This document shows positions 8,763 to 17,390 of a stretch of DNA of 64,000 nt, piece by piece; the stretch's first letter is position 1; each line of letters opens with the position of its first letter. The position numbers and the translations under genes were made by a program. The notes beneath the pieces are model-generated. The model had not been told where the DNA came from. It did not search any database and saw only the letters and a list, made by a program, of their open reading frames with translations. Source of the stretch: Fen-178 sp963722575 (GTDB taxonomy: Bacteria > Acidobacteriota > Terriglobia > Bryobacterales > Bryobacteraceae); assembly GCA_963722575.1 (NCBI GenBank), contig CAVRNR010000022.1, forward strand, positions 2,232,001 through 2,296,000. Reading direction: 5' to 3'.

Positions 8763-10514
8763 ATGGAAGTTCGGAAGAAGACGCTCTTCTCTTGTTTCTT
8801 GGCCGCCGTAGCCCTTATATCCGCTGGATGCGGGTTGAATCAGCCCTCCAGGTTCCGCATGGCGTTCCTGCCGCCGGCTTCCCACGCGAGCGGTCCGGTA
8901 GTCGAGCTGGCCGAACCTCCCGTCATCCAACCCAATCTATACTTGAAGGATGTTCCCCCCTTCCTGCTGACCAATCCGCAGTTCTCCGAGCGCTGGGCTC
9001 GCGCGGATTTGCTCGTCCGGCGAGCCGATCGGCAGTTTGAAGCCGGTAAGCGGTATTACCAGAGCGACGATGCCGGGAACGCCCGGCGGGAATTCGACGA
9101 CGCCATCGACTCGATGCTGGACGCGTCGGACCAGAATCCCGCCGACCGCGAGGAATACGAGCGCAAGCTGGATGAAATGGTGGACGCCATCCACCGCATG
9201 GATCTGGCGGTCCTGGGCGCCGCGGCCAGCATCGAAGAAGGCCAGTTCGAAAAGGCCCCGTTGGAAGACATCCTGCAAATGACCTTTCCCGTGGACCCCA
9301 AGCTGAAGGATAAGGTGCGGGAGCAGGTGGCGGCCACGGTTTCGCAGTTGCCCCTCTCGGTGAACGACGCCATTCTGGGATACATCAACTATTTCTCCGG
9401 ACGCGGCCGCAGAACGCTGGTTGGCGGGTTGCAGCGCTCCGGCCGCTACCGGCCCATGATCCAGCGCATCCTCGATGAAGAAGGCTTGCCGCAGGAACTC
9501 ATCCATCTGGCCCAGGCCGAATCCGGCTTCATCCCGCGCGCGCTATCCCGCAAGGCCGCCGGTGGTATGTGGCAGTTTCTCAAATGGCGCGGCAACCAGT
9601 ACGGGTTGCAACAGACACGTTACACCGACGACCGCATGGATCCTGAAAAGGCCACGCGCGCCGCCGCCCACCACCTGCGCGACCTATACCAGGAGTTCGG
9701 GGACTGGTACCTGGCCATGGCCGCGTACGATTGCGGGCCGGTGGTGGTGGAAAAGGCCGTCGAACGCACGGGCTATGCCGATTTCTGGGAACTGCGGAGT
9801 CGCGGAGCCCTACCGGCCGAGACCGCCAACTACGTTCCCGTCATCCTCGCCATGACCATCATGGAGAAGAACGCCGCCGAATACGGTCTGGATTCCATTC
9901 AGTTGGACCCGCCGCTGGCATTCGACACGGTGGAGGTTTCCGCGCCCACCAGCCTGGCGCTGGTTTCCGATATCACCGATACGCCGGCCGCCGAGATGGC
10001 CGCTCTGAACCCCGCCATCCTGAAGGGGATTGTCCCCGGGGGCTATCCGCTGCGCGTGCCCAAAGGCAGCGGCAACCAGCTCCTGGCCGCGTTGCAGCTC
10101 ATTCCCGCGGAACACCGCAATTCCTGGCGCGTGCATCGTGTAGGCGCCGGCGAAACGCTGGCCGCTATCGGCAGACGTTACGCCGCCTTGCCCGGCAGCA
10201 TCGTCGCCGCCAACCACCTGTCGTCGGCCCAAGCCGCGGAGGGCGACCTGCTGCTGATCCCCGCGGCCCTGCGCGTGGAGGCTGCCGTCCGGCGGACCAC
10301 CGGCGCACGGACAACCGGCGCACGGACAACCGGCCGGCGGACCACCGTCGCACGGACAACCGTCCGGCGGACCACCGGCGCACGGACCTCGGCCCATCGC
10401 CGCACCCCGGTCCACCGCACCTCGGCCAAGGCGTCTGTGGCGGCGAAGCCCACCGCTCCGGCCCAGCCGGTGCATAAGAGCCCGCCGATCCTCACCCGCA
10501 CCGCCTCCAGATAA
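8763..10514 (+). CDS. mltD: MltD-like lytic murein transglycosylase with LysM domain
   Basis: A 583-residue envelope protein. The N-terminus looks like a lipoprotein signal ending at Cys23 (VALISAGC), although position -3 is Ser and so the lipobox is imperfect. Residues about 237-330 form an SLT domain with the catalytic Glu in HLAQAESGF and the typical GGMWQFLKW and MAAYDCGP motifs. Residues about 452-500 form a LysM peptidoglycan-binding module (WRVHRVGAGETLAAIGRRY). The last 80 residues are a basic Arg/Thr/Pro-rich tail built of five-residue repeats. The enzyme family cleaves glycan strands in the periplasm to give anhydromuropeptides. The gene is monocistronic as far as can be seen. Confidence 0.92.
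   Translation: MEVRKKTLFSCFLAAVALISAGCGLNQPSRFRMAFLPPASHASGPVVELAEPPVIQPNLYLKDVPPFLLTNPQFSERWARADLLVRRADRQFEAGKRYYQSDDAGNARREFDDAIDSMLDASDQNPADREEYERKLDEMVDAIHRMDLAVLGAAASIEEGQFEKAPLEDILQMTFPVDPKLKDKVREQVAATVSQLPLSVNDAILGYINYFSGRGRRTLVGGLQRSGRYRPMIQRILDEEGLPQELIHLAQAESGFIPRALSRKAAGGMWQFLKWRGNQYGLQQTRYTDDRMDPEKATRAAAHHLRDLYQEFGDWYLAMAAYDCGPVVVEKAVERTGYADFWELRSRGALPAETANYVPVILAMTIMEKNAAEYGLDSIQLDPPLAFDTVEVSAPTSLALVSDITDTPAAEMAALNPAILKGIVPGGYPLRVPKGSGNQLLAALQLIPAEHRNSWRVHRVGAGETLAAIGRRYAALPGSIVAANHLSSAQAAEGDLLLIPAALRVEAAVRRTTGARTTGARTTGRRTTVARTTVRRTTGARTSAHRRTPVHRTSAKASVAAKPTAPAQPVHKSPPILTRTASR
10285..10389 (+). repeat. 15-bp tandem repeats in the transglycosylase tail
   Basis: About seven copies of a 15-bp unit of the form CCGGCGCACGGACAA, some carrying the variant CCGGCCGGCGGACCA. 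Each encodes five residues (R-T-T-G-A or R-T-T-V-R). The period is a multiple of three, so copy-number change would keep the frame. Confidence 0.85.
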
Positions 10515-10616
10515 TCCGCGCCGAATTTTCCGCGAATCGCACTTTTTCGCTATTGCCTTAGTGTGAAAAAAGGGTATTCTATGGGTGATTGTGCCTTGAT
10601 ACAGGAGGCTTGTTTC

Positions 10617-11069
10617 ATGTTTGATAGTCGAAAATCCGCTCCCAAAGACGAAGAAGAGATGGAAGACTTCCCCGACTACGAGGACGACGAGGACTCGGAA
10701 CTGGATTCCCAGCTCGACGATTACGACGACGAAGACGAAGAGGAGGAAGAAGAGATCGACGTGATGATCCTCTCTTCCGTGCCTGAGCCGGCGCCGCTTG
10801 CCACGCCCGGGCCTCCACCTGCGCCGGCCGCCCCGGACGCCACGGTTGTGCCTAAGAAGCCGGTGAAGAAGGCATCCGCCCCCAAGAAGGCGGTGGCCCG
10901 GAAGGCCGTCAAGAAAGCCCCCGTCAAGAAAGCCGCCAAGAAGGCGCCGCCGAAGAAAGCCGCCAAGAAGGCGCCGCCGAAGAAAGCCGCCAAAAAGGCC
11001 GTTGCCAAGCCCGCCAAGAAGGCTTCCCCGAAGAAGAAGCCCGCGAAAAAAGGCGCCCGGAAGCGCTGA
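10617..11069 (+). CDS. histone-H1-like basic protein with acidic N-terminus
   Basis: A 150-residue protein. The start ATG at 10617 has AGGAGG at 10602-10607. Residues about 8-50 are extremely acidic (Asp/Glu runs such as EDEEEEEEID). A Pro-rich linker follows, and residues about 80-150 are Lys/Ala/Pro repeats of the AKKAPPKKAAKK type. The C-terminal part resembles histone H1-like tails of bacterial nucleoid proteins and should bind DNA or RNA without sequence specificity. The acidic half could mask or self-neutralise it. The low complexity means homology alone would be a weak guide. It lies between the transglycosylase and a short leftward gene. Confidence 0.8.
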   Translation: MFDSRKSAPKDEEEMEDFPDYEDDEDSELDSQLDDYDDEDEEEEEEIDVMILSSVPEPAPLATPGPPPAPAAPDATVVPKKPVKKASAPKKAVARKAVKKAPVKKAAKKAPPKKAAKKAPPKKAAKKAVAKPAKKASPKKKPAKKGARKR

Positions 11070-11096
11070 GTGCGGCGGCCCGGAAGGTGGCTGTGC

Positions 11097-11345
11097 TTAA
11101 CTCTGTTTCTTGACCACGCGCCGGCAGCGCTCGAACAGCTCGAGCAGCGCTTCGGCGTGCTCTTCCGCCGAGCGAGCCACGGGTTTTCCCGAAAAGCCCG
11201 CCGAAGACTGGGGGGCCTTTCCGTATCCCGTCGTCACCGCGATGAACTTCATCAGCTCCACCGCCACTTCGTCCTGGCTGCGCGCCCCGCCTGGCCTGGT
11301 TCCGCCATCGGAGGTGTTGCTGGTGGATGTTTCCGGTTCGGACAT
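11097..11345 (-). CDS. conserved small hypothetical protein
   Basis: An 82-residue protein with a disordered Ser/Thr/Gly-rich N-terminus. It is followed by an ordered stretch (DEVAVELMKFIAVTTGYGK) and a helical C-terminus (EEHAEALLELFERCRRVVKK). A GGAGG site lies 12 bases before the ATG. It reads away from the HipA-like gene, with 53 bp between the two starts, so the pair may share a divergent promoter. Function unknown; no family recognised. Confidence 0.65.
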   Translation of the reverse strand: MSEPETSTSNTSDGGTRPGGARSQDEVAVELMKFIAVTTGYGKAPQSSAGFSGKPVARSAEEHAEALLELFERCRRVVKKQS

Positions 11346-11398
11346 CTGTGATGGATTCCTCCGTGTGATACAACTCTAGGTTACCGCTCTTTTATCCA

Positions 11399-12232
11399 AT
11401 GCCGATTACGGCCGTCCGGCATGTACGAAAAATGCGAGGAGGCGCCCAGTCTCATCTGCTGGAGGCGGATGACGGCAATTGGTACGTCGTCAAGTTTCGC
11501 AATAATCCCCAGCATCGCCGCATCCTGGTGAACGAGCGGCTCTCCGCGACGCTGCTGGGCTACCTGAACATTGCCACTCCCGAGACCGCCCTGATCCAGG
11601 TCGACGCCGCGTTTTTGGCCGCCAACCCGGAAGTCCACCTGCACCTGGGGACTCAGCGCATCGCCATCGAGCCCGGGTGGCACTTCGGCTCGCGCTATCC
11701 CGGCGACCCCGGCCGCACCGCGGTTTACGATTTCCTCCCCGACGCGCTTCTGCCCCAGGTGGTGAACCTGGAGGATTTCCGCGCCATCCTGGTGTTCGAC
11801 AAGTGGACCGGCAACGCCGATGGCCGCCAGTCGGTGTTCTACCGCGCGCTGGTGCGGCGCGGAGAATCGAGGGCGCCCGCCGGGCCGGATCGTCCCGGTT
11901 TTGTGGCCCGCATGATCGACCACGGTTATACCTTCAACGGGCCCAACTGGGATTTCCCCGATTCGCCCCTGCAAGGTATTTACGCCCGCCGCCTGGTCTA
12001 CGAGGCGGTGCGCTCCCTGGAGGACTTTCAGCCCTGGTTGGGCCTGGTGATGGACTTCCCCGAGGAGGTGATCGACCAAGCCTGGAAGCGGATTCCCCCG
12101 GATTGGGTGGAGGGTGAAGAAGACGCCCTCGTGCAGCTTCTGGAGCGCCTCTTCGATCGGCGCAAGCGGCTGCCCGAGCTGATCGGCTCCTGCCGCCAGG
12201 CCAAGACCGAGCCCTTCCCCAACTGGAAGTAA
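11399..12232 (+). CDS. HipA-like kinase-fold protein
   Basis: A 277-residue protein with the layout of the HipA-like (HipA_2) family. The N-terminal beta-rich part holds GNWYVVKFRNNPQHRRILVNE. The central catalytic-loop-like sequence is ILVFDKWTGNADGRQSVF, followed by a metal-site-like MIDHGYTFNGPNW. In HipA proteins the Asp/Asn of these two motifs handle ATP and Mg. It lacks a HipB partner, unlike toxin-antitoxin HipA, so a toxin role is not indicated. The substrate is unknown. Confidence 0.7.
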   Translation: MPITAVRHVRKMRGGAQSHLLEADDGNWYVVKFRNNPQHRRILVNERLSATLLGYLNIATPETALIQVDAAFLAANPEVHLHLGTQRIAIEPGWHFGSRYPGDPGRTAVYDFLPDALLPQVVNLEDFRAILVFDKWTGNADGRQSVFYRALVRRGESRAPAGPDRPGFVARMIDHGYTFNGPNWDFPDSPLQGIYARRLVYEAVRSLEDFQPWLGLVMDFPEEVIDQAWKRIPPDWVEGEEDALVQLLERLFDRRKRLPELIGSCRQAKTEPFPNWK

Positions 12233-12268
12233 TCTTCAGCGAGGCTGTGCCTCAGACCAGCGAGCGGT

Positions 12269-12477
12269 TTTCGACGCGGAGACGCAGAGACACGGAGAAC
12301 AGCGCCGAGAAGAACTTCGAGAAAAAGGACTGATGCGTGGGTGGAGGCTGCGCGCCGCTACAGGAGCTTCGAACGCGGAGCCAGCGGAGGATTCGGCTTG
12401 GGACCGGGGAAGAAGAAACTGTCGATCTCTCGTCCTCAACGCGTTTTCTCCGCGTCTTCGCGGCTCCGCGCCGAAAC
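12269..12477. repeat. imperfect inverted pair of a dispersed GC-rich repeat
   Basis: Bases 12269-12300, read in reverse, give TTCTCCGTGTCTCTGCGTCT followed by CCGCGTCGAAA. Bases about 12444-12477, read forward, give a close variant (TTTTCTCCGCGTCTTCGCGG then CTCCGCGCCGAAA). The two arms are about 145 bp apart. Similar 'CTCCGCGTCTCTGCG' words are scattered in many bacterial genomes, probably as small non-coding mobile repeats. The whole interval 12233-12540 holds no gene. Confidence 0.55.
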
Positions 12478-12540
12478 GGGATTCTACTCATTCGCATCAA
12501 ACTAGCGGGTCCGAGTACGCCAGCGCGGTAAAATGGGCAG

Positions 12541-13425
12541 GTGCTTCATCGTCACATCCTTCACAACGGCGTCATCCGCGAAGTTTCCGATCCGGCGCTC
12601 TCTCCGGGCCAGGCCGGCCTGCTTTCCGGGTGGGGCGTCTTCAGCACCTTGCGCGTGGCCGATGGCGTGCTCTTCGCCTTCGAGCGCCACTGGGCGCGAA
12701 TCCGGCGCGACGCCGCGGCATTCCACGTCTCCATTCCCGACGATGCCGGCGAAGTGCAGCGGCAACTGCTCAAACTGGTGGAGGCCAACCAGGCGCACAA
12801 CGCCACCCTCCGGCTGGCGATTGTCCGCAACGGCCCGGGTATGTGGGCGGACCCCTCGGTGGGCCGCGCGAGCGACCTGATCGCGCTCACCGCCGATTCC
12901 AAAGACTGGGGCGATGGCGTCAAGCTGGCGTACGTCCGGGACGCCCGCCACGCCGCATGCCCGTTCGCCGGGACCAAGATTCTTTCCTGGGCCATGAACC
13001 TGACCTGGCTGGAATCGGTGCAATCCCGCGGCTTCGACGAAGCGATTCTCCTCAACGAGCGCGGCGAAGTGGCCGAGTGCACTTCGGCCAACATCTTTGT
13101 CGCCAACGGCAGCCAGGTGTGGACGCCGCCGCTCAGCTCCGGCTGCCTGCCGGGAATCACCCGCGAGGTGCTGCTGGGCGATATCCACCTGCCCGGAATC
13201 GCGATTGGCGAAAAGACCCTGATGCCGGCGGACCTGGAATCCGCGGATGAGGTCTTTATCACTTCCACCACGCGCAACCTGCTGCCGGTCCTACAGATTG
13301 AAGAGAAAAAGGTGGGCCGGTCGGAGCGCGCGCGGCAAGCCCTCGAGCGGGCATTCGCGGAGTTCGTGAAGCGCTACGTGGCAGGGCATGCTTTAGCTTG
13401 CCCACAAAAAAATGGTTCCAAGTGA
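12541..13425 (+). CDS. class IV aminotransferase (BCAT/ADC-lyase family)
   Basis: A PLP-dependent fold-type IV enzyme of 294 residues with a GTG start. The Schiff-base lysine is Lys146 in FAGTKILSWAMNL. The family's Glu lies in EAILLNERGEVAECTSANIF, and the cofactor phosphate loop in TSTTRNLLPV. Members are branched-chain amino acid aminotransferases, D-amino acid aminotransferases or 4-amino-4-deoxychorismate lyases; the sequence alone does not separate these safely. It stands alone. The C-terminal 20 residues after KRYVAG are not conserved-looking, so the frame may simply read past the natural end. Confidence 0.88.
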   Translation: MLHRHILHNGVIREVSDPALSPGQAGLLSGWGVFSTLRVADGVLFAFERHWARIRRDAAAFHVSIPDDAGEVQRQLLKLVEANQAHNATLRLAIVRNGPGMWADPSVGRASDLIALTADSKDWGDGVKLAYVRDARHAACPFAGTKILSWAMNLTWLESVQSRGFDEAILLNERGEVAECTSANIFVANGSQVWTPPLSSGCLPGITREVLLGDIHLPGIAIGEKTLMPADLESADEVFITSTTRNLLPVLQIEEKKVGRSERARQALERAFAEFVKRYVAGHALACPQKNGSK

Positions 13426-14171
13426 TCCGATTCCCAGCCTTGCCCACCACCGGCATGCCCGGTACTGAACATCGCAACCGGAAGCGCTGAACGCTTCGCC
13501 TCTCCGCTCCCCAACAGCCGTTTTCCCCAGCCGCCGGATCAATGCTTCCTGGCGCGTCGCAGCCTTTCTTCTCTCCCGCTCGGGGCCGGTCGCCCGTAAC
13601 GGCCTTTCCCTCGCCCGCAACGACTCCCGCTTGCGCGAAACCCATTCCGGGGTCAAAGGTCCTGGCCTGCCACTTCGCTTCCCGCTACCTGGCTCTACTG
13701 CCCGTTCGGCCCTTCCGCTCCGCTACCCATGCCGGTTCGCCCCGGCTTCGGCCGCCTCATCGCTTCTGGCCCGTTGCAGCTTCGCCAAATAACCCGGCTG
13801 GCTGCGCCTCCTGCCTCCACTCCCCTCCGGGACTTTTACCTCCCTCGGGATCAAAGCGTTCAGCAGAATTTGCCGCCTGCCAAGCCCGCCTTCCGAATCC
13901 GCCCGATTTCCTCTCGCTCCCCGCAGCCCGCCTTCTATCACTAGATTTCTTGGCTGCGGATCACCGTTCCTGGTCCGCTACGTTTCCGGAGGCTTGCTGT
14001 TCCTCAAACCTCTTGGAACCTCTCTCACTATGCCCCCACAACGGTCTTTGGTCAATTCTTTTTTGATGCGCCGGCACACTTTTCCTCAAGTTCTTTCAGC
14101 CATGTTTCAAAGCAGTTACAGAAGTGTGCCGTGAATTACCTGTGAATAAATCGGGAGTTGGGAATCGTGTT
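13426..14171. other. long pyrimidine-rich region without a gene
   Basis: About 745 bp with a plus strand rich in C and T. Open frames exist on both strands, but their products are low-complexity Pro/Ser/Arg sequences without motifs. A perfect 10-bp inverted repeat, CGGCACACTT (14072-14081) and AAGTGTGCCG (14122-14131), sits near the right end with a 40-base loop. It could be decayed coding or mobile DNA. Confidence 0.4.
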
Positions 14172-15290
14172 CTATTGCGCCAGCTTCAAAATCATGCCGT
14201 TGTCGGTGGCCAGCCAGATGTCGTGATCGCCGGCCGCCGCGAGTATGGTGCGGTTGGCCACTGCACGGTAGTCCACCTCGATGTCGGTCCATGTCGAAAA
14301 GTCCCGGCTCTTGAGCACCCTCACCCTGCCCGGAACCACGCTGCGCAACTGGCCTGTCGCCACAATGCCCGCGAGATAGCCCGTACCGTCCGGAGTCACC
14401 CAGACATCGCTGACGGCAAACTTTTTGTCCCGGTAAACCCTTTCGCTACCGCCGCTGGGCCATTTGATCCGGTAGACCTCGCTGGAATACTGGAACTCGT
14501 CGGAAAACTCGATCAGCCCCAGGCCCACACTTGGCGGTCCGAAACGGATGCGCGTAACCTGGCCGAATATCGAAGCGGAGGCGGACTTCCAGGTCTTGCC
14601 GCCATCGCTGGTTTCGAGCTCGATCGTGAGATGCGGCAATTCGCGATGGTGCAAGGCCGCCTCCGGGTCGATCCACTCCGGCAGATCCGGTGTGAGCGCT
14701 CGTTCCGGCGGCCGGTTCAGACCGCCGATCACGCCAAGCCGGGGGTTGGCAAACGCGATCCACACATAGGCGGAGCTTCCGACACTGCCGGGCTGTTCGG
14801 CGGCCGCGGCCACGCGCGTCCACCGCTGGCCTCCATCGTGGGTCTCGAGCACGGTCTTCCTGGCGCCGACGGCCCAACCGTTCTTCTCGTCCTTGAAGTA
14901 CACCCGATAAATCTGGCCCGGAACCCGGGGCAGCTTGGTCCAGCTTCTTCCGGCCTCCGTGGTCTGCCACAGGCCCTTCTCCGTCACCATCCACCCGAAG
15001 TTTTCGTTCAGGAAAAACAGCGACAGTGGCTCTTCTTTGAGTGGGACGAGCTGCCAGCGGGCGCCGCCATTAGAGGTAACCAGCGCCACCGGCCGTTGGC
15101 GGCTGCCCTCGTGGATGGTTCCCACCGCGACGCCGCGCGCGGCCGAGGCAAACGAGAGGTCGGCGATGGCCAGGGAAGACTTGTTGTGGTCGTAGAAATA
15201 TTGCAACTGCCAGCGTTCGGCGCCGAGCGGCGTCACCCACGCCACCAGCGCCGCCAGCGCGCCTAGAAACCGAGCGAATGAAGACGTCAC
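14172..15290 (-). CDS. secreted BNR/Ycf48-like beta-propeller protein
   Basis: A 372-residue protein with a GTG start preceded by AAGGA. Residues 1-24 form a signal peptide (TSSFARFLGALAALVAWVTPLGA). The body holds several BNR/sortilin-type Asp-box repeats, for example TTEAGRSWTKL, THDGGQRWTRV and TSDGGKTWKSAS, alternating with GWMV and GWAVG turns as in Ycf48/HCF136-like propellers. Its role is unknown; photosystem assembly is not implied outside phototrophs. It starts 7 bases after the stop of the GAF protein, so the two are probably one transcription unit. Confidence 0.85.
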   Translation of the reverse strand: MTSSFARFLGALAALVAWVTPLGAERWQLQYFYDHNKSSLAIADLSFASAARGVAVGTIHEGSRQRPVALVTSNGGARWQLVPLKEEPLSLFFLNENFGWMVTEKGLWQTTEAGRSWTKLPRVPGQIYRVYFKDEKNGWAVGARKTVLETHDGGQRWTRVAAAAEQPGSVGSSAYVWIAFANPRLGVIGGLNRPPERALTPDLPEWIDPEAALHHRELPHLTIELETSDGGKTWKSASASIFGQVTRIRFGPPSVGLGLIEFSDEFQYSSEVYRIKWPSGGSERVYRDKKFAVSDVWVTPDGTGYLAGIVATGQLRSVVPGRVRVLKSRDFSTWTDIEVDYRAVANRTILAAAGDHDIWLATDNGMILKLAQ

Positions 15291-15297
15291 GTTCCTT

Positions 15298-15894
15298 CTA
15301 TTGTTTCATTACGACGGGTCCGGAGGAAAGCACCAGTTCCACGTGATTGGCCGATTCCACCGCGGTGGGGGCCATGCGGGCGAGCACCAGGACGCATCCC
15401 ACCTGTTCGCCGACCGTGGTGAGCACCTCCATTTCGCCGCCGGTATGCTGGTGGGGCAGCCGGTGCTGCACGTTGATCACGCCCACCACCCGGTTGCGGG
15501 CGGTCACTGGCGCGGAAAGGAACGCTTCGTAGGTGTCTTCCTCCAACTCGCCGAATTTCTTGAACCGCGGGTCCTTGTATGCCTCGCGCGAAATCGCCAG
15601 CAGCCGCCGCTCGCGCGCCACCCAGCCCGTCAGGCCCTCATTCCATTTCATCTTCAGCTTCCCGATGGTGGAGGGGTGCGGCGTGTTGGAAGCGCACAGC
15701 ACCAGGTCCTCGCCGTCGAGCAGGTACATGAGACACGAGTCGCATTGAGTGAACTCGACCACCAGGGAAACGATGCCCTGCAATACTTCCGTCAGGCTCA
15801 TTTCCCGGACCATGAAGCGGCTGATCTTCTGAAACAGGCGCAACTGCCGCTCGGTTTGTTGCAGGCGCCCCTCGAGATCTCTGGCTTTCGGCAC
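15298..15894 (-). CDS. GAF-domain protein
   Basis: A 198-residue protein. Residues 1-25 form a short helix (LEGRLQQTERQLRLFQKI). A GAF domain covers about 28-175, with the characteristic DSCLMYLLDGEDLVLCAS, GLTGWVARERRLLAI and VGVINVQHR motifs. GAF domains bind small ligands or cyclic nucleotides; no output domain is attached, so it may act as a free-standing sensor or partner. The assumed GTG start lies only one base from a GGAGGA site, which is unusually close, so a slightly later start is possible. It is upstream of, and probably co-transcribed with, the BNR-repeat gene. Confidence 0.85.
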   Translation of the reverse strand: MPKARDLEGRLQQTERQLRLFQKISRFMVREMSLTEVLQGIVSLVVEFTQCDSCLMYLLDGEDLVLCASNTPHPSTIGKLKMKWNEGLTGWVARERRLLAISREAYKDPRFKKFGELEEDTYEAFLSAPVTARNRVVGVINVQHRLPHQHTGGEMEVLTTVGEQVGCVLVLARMAPTAVESANHVELVLSSGPVVMKQ

Positions 15895-15961
15895 TCCTCC
15901 ATTATAGTCTTGGCTTCGTACCGTGCCGACAGTCTACAATCAATACAACGGACGCAAATGA

Positions 15962-17320
15962 ATGACGGAGAATGACGCGGAGAACGAAGTAGCCGACTGG
16001 AAGGTGCCGGAGTGCCCCTTCACAATCGAGTATTCCCTTAGAGCGCTGGACGATATCCGCCTGGCGGTGATGGATGCGTTCTTTTCGCTGCCGCGCGGCG
16101 GCGCCGAAATCGGCGGGATTCTGCTCGGACAGCGTTTGCGCCGGCGCCTGGTGATCGACGATTACTTGCCTCTGGATTGCGAGCACGCGTCCGGACCTTC
16201 GTTCACGCTTTCCCAGCGCGACCGGGACGCATTGGCGGAGTTGCTGGCGTCGGCGGAGCGGGATCCGGACGGGCTGAGGCCCGTCGGCTGGTACCACGCC
16301 CACACACGCAGCGAGATTCTCCTCTCCGAGGCCGACCTGGCCCTTCACGAACGCTTTTTCCCCGAACCATGGCAGGTGGCCCTGGTGCTGAAGCCGCACA
16401 CCTTTCAGCCCACCAGGGCGGGCTTCTTCTTCCGGGAGAAGGACGGCAGGATTCACGGTACCGCCACCTACCAGGAATTCGTCCTGGCGCCATTGCCCGT
16501 GCGTCCGGTTCCAGCGGGAGTTGCGCCGGCGACGGAGTGCGCGCCTTCCCCGCGTCTTCCGCGCGGGCCAGATCCGCGCGGACCGGTGATCGCGGTGGTA
16601 GCCGAGGCCGCGCCTCAAGAGCCCGCGCCGGGCCCAGGGGGCACCCCGGAGCCGGCTCCGGAGGCATCCGCGCGGCAGACGGCCGAGCTGCCCCTTCCGA
16701 GTTTTCTGACGCCGCCCGCCGAGCCGAAGTCGCACTGGTTTCTGGCGACCGTCCTGGCGATCGCCATTTGCCTGGCGGCTGCGGCGGTGGGCTACCAGAC
16801 CCGGGACCTCTGGCTGCCCCGCCTGACGGCTGCGATTTGGCCCGCGCCCCCGCTTTTCATCGGGCTCAAAACCAGCGATAACGACGGCCAGTTGCAGATC
16901 CAGTGGGACGGCAACTCTCCCGTGGTGCGCCGGGCAACCGACGCCACTCTGGAGATTGACGACGGCCCCGTTCGCCAGGAGATCCAGTTGGACGCGCGGC
17001 ACCTGCGAGCCGGCACGATCACTTATGGCCGCCAGGGCACACGGGTCGACATCAAGCTGGCCATTCTCTTGCCCGGTGGGCAACGGGCCCGCGGAGCGGC
17101 CAGTTTTCTGGGAAGACCTCCCGAGCATAAGCCGCCGCCGGAGGACCCGGAGATCCGCAAGCAGAGAGACGAGCTGGCCCAGGAAGCCGCCAAACTCAAG
17201 TCGGACCTGGCGGCCGACGAGGCCCGCACCAGGAGGCTCGCGAAGTCCCTCGACGACGTGAAGAAGATCCTCCAGGATCAGCAGCGCAAGCGTTTGGACA
17301 ATCAAAGCCCGGAGAGGTAG
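15962..17320 (+). CDS. JAMM/MPN metalloprotease-like protein with TM anchor
   Basis: A 452-residue protein. The N-terminal MPN domain has a complete JAMM motif: Glu49 (GGAEIGGILLG), His112 and His114, then Ser122 and Asp125 (HAHTRSEILLSEAD). The spacing is the classical HxH-x7-SxxD. A Pro-rich linker follows (about 170-255), then a membrane segment at 258-280 (HWFLATVLAIAICLAAAAVG), a beta-rich region, and a coiled coil from about 395 to the end. JAMM enzymes cleave isopeptide bonds of ubiquitin-like proteins or process small sulfur carriers; the target here is unknown. It diverges from the GAF gene and is not next to the Ubl cassette 22 kb away. Confidence 0.85.
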   Translation: MTENDAENEVADWKVPECPFTIEYSLRALDDIRLAVMDAFFSLPRGGAEIGGILLGQRLRRRLVIDDYLPLDCEHASGPSFTLSQRDRDALAELLASAERDPDGLRPVGWYHAHTRSEILLSEADLALHERFFPEPWQVALVLKPHTFQPTRAGFFFREKDGRIHGTATYQEFVLAPLPVRPVPAGVAPATECAPSPRLPRGPDPRGPVIAVVAEAAPQEPAPGPGGTPEPAPEASARQTAELPLPSFLTPPAEPKSHWFLATVLAIAICLAAAAVGYQTRDLWLPRLTAAIWPAPPLFIGLKTSDNDGQLQIQWDGNSPVVRRATDATLEIDDGPVRQEIQLDARHLRAGTITYGRQGTRVDIKLAILLPGGQRARGAASFLGRPPEHKPPPEDPEIRKQRDELAQEAAKLKSDLAADEARTRRLAKSLDDVKKILQDQQRKRLDNQSPER

Positions 17321-17345
17321 GGTGTGTCGTAGAGCCGTGTTTCTT

Positions 17346-17390
17346 TGGTCGGGGCGGGGCGATTTGAACGCCCGACCCCCTGCGCCCAAG
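17346..17390 (-). pseudogene. 3' half of a tRNA-Pro(UGG) gene
   Basis: Read on the minus strand this segment runs from an anticodon loop CTTGGGC (anticodon TGG) through stem GCAGG and variable loop GGGTC. It continues with T-stem GGGCG, T-loop TTCAAAT, stem CGCCC, acceptor strand CGCCCCG, discriminator A and encoded CCA. C1:G72 with A73 is the tRNA-Pro signature. The 5' half is missing: upstream of the anticodon loop the sequence becomes the left 123-bp repeat. Integration in a tRNA anticodon loop would give this structure. Confidence 0.75.

Noticed and set aside
10285..10389. Possible CRISPR-like array
   Set aside because: The repeats are 15 bp in direct tandem without spacers and encode an in-frame protein tail.
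11399..12232. HipAB toxin-antitoxin module
   Set aside because: The kinase-fold protein has no adjacent HipB-type helix-turn-helix gene; the divergent small gene has no such domain.
15902..17389. 495-codon open frame opposite the JAMM gene
   Set aside because: The plus strand has an intact JAMM motif, membrane segment and coiled coil in register; the antisense product has no family character.
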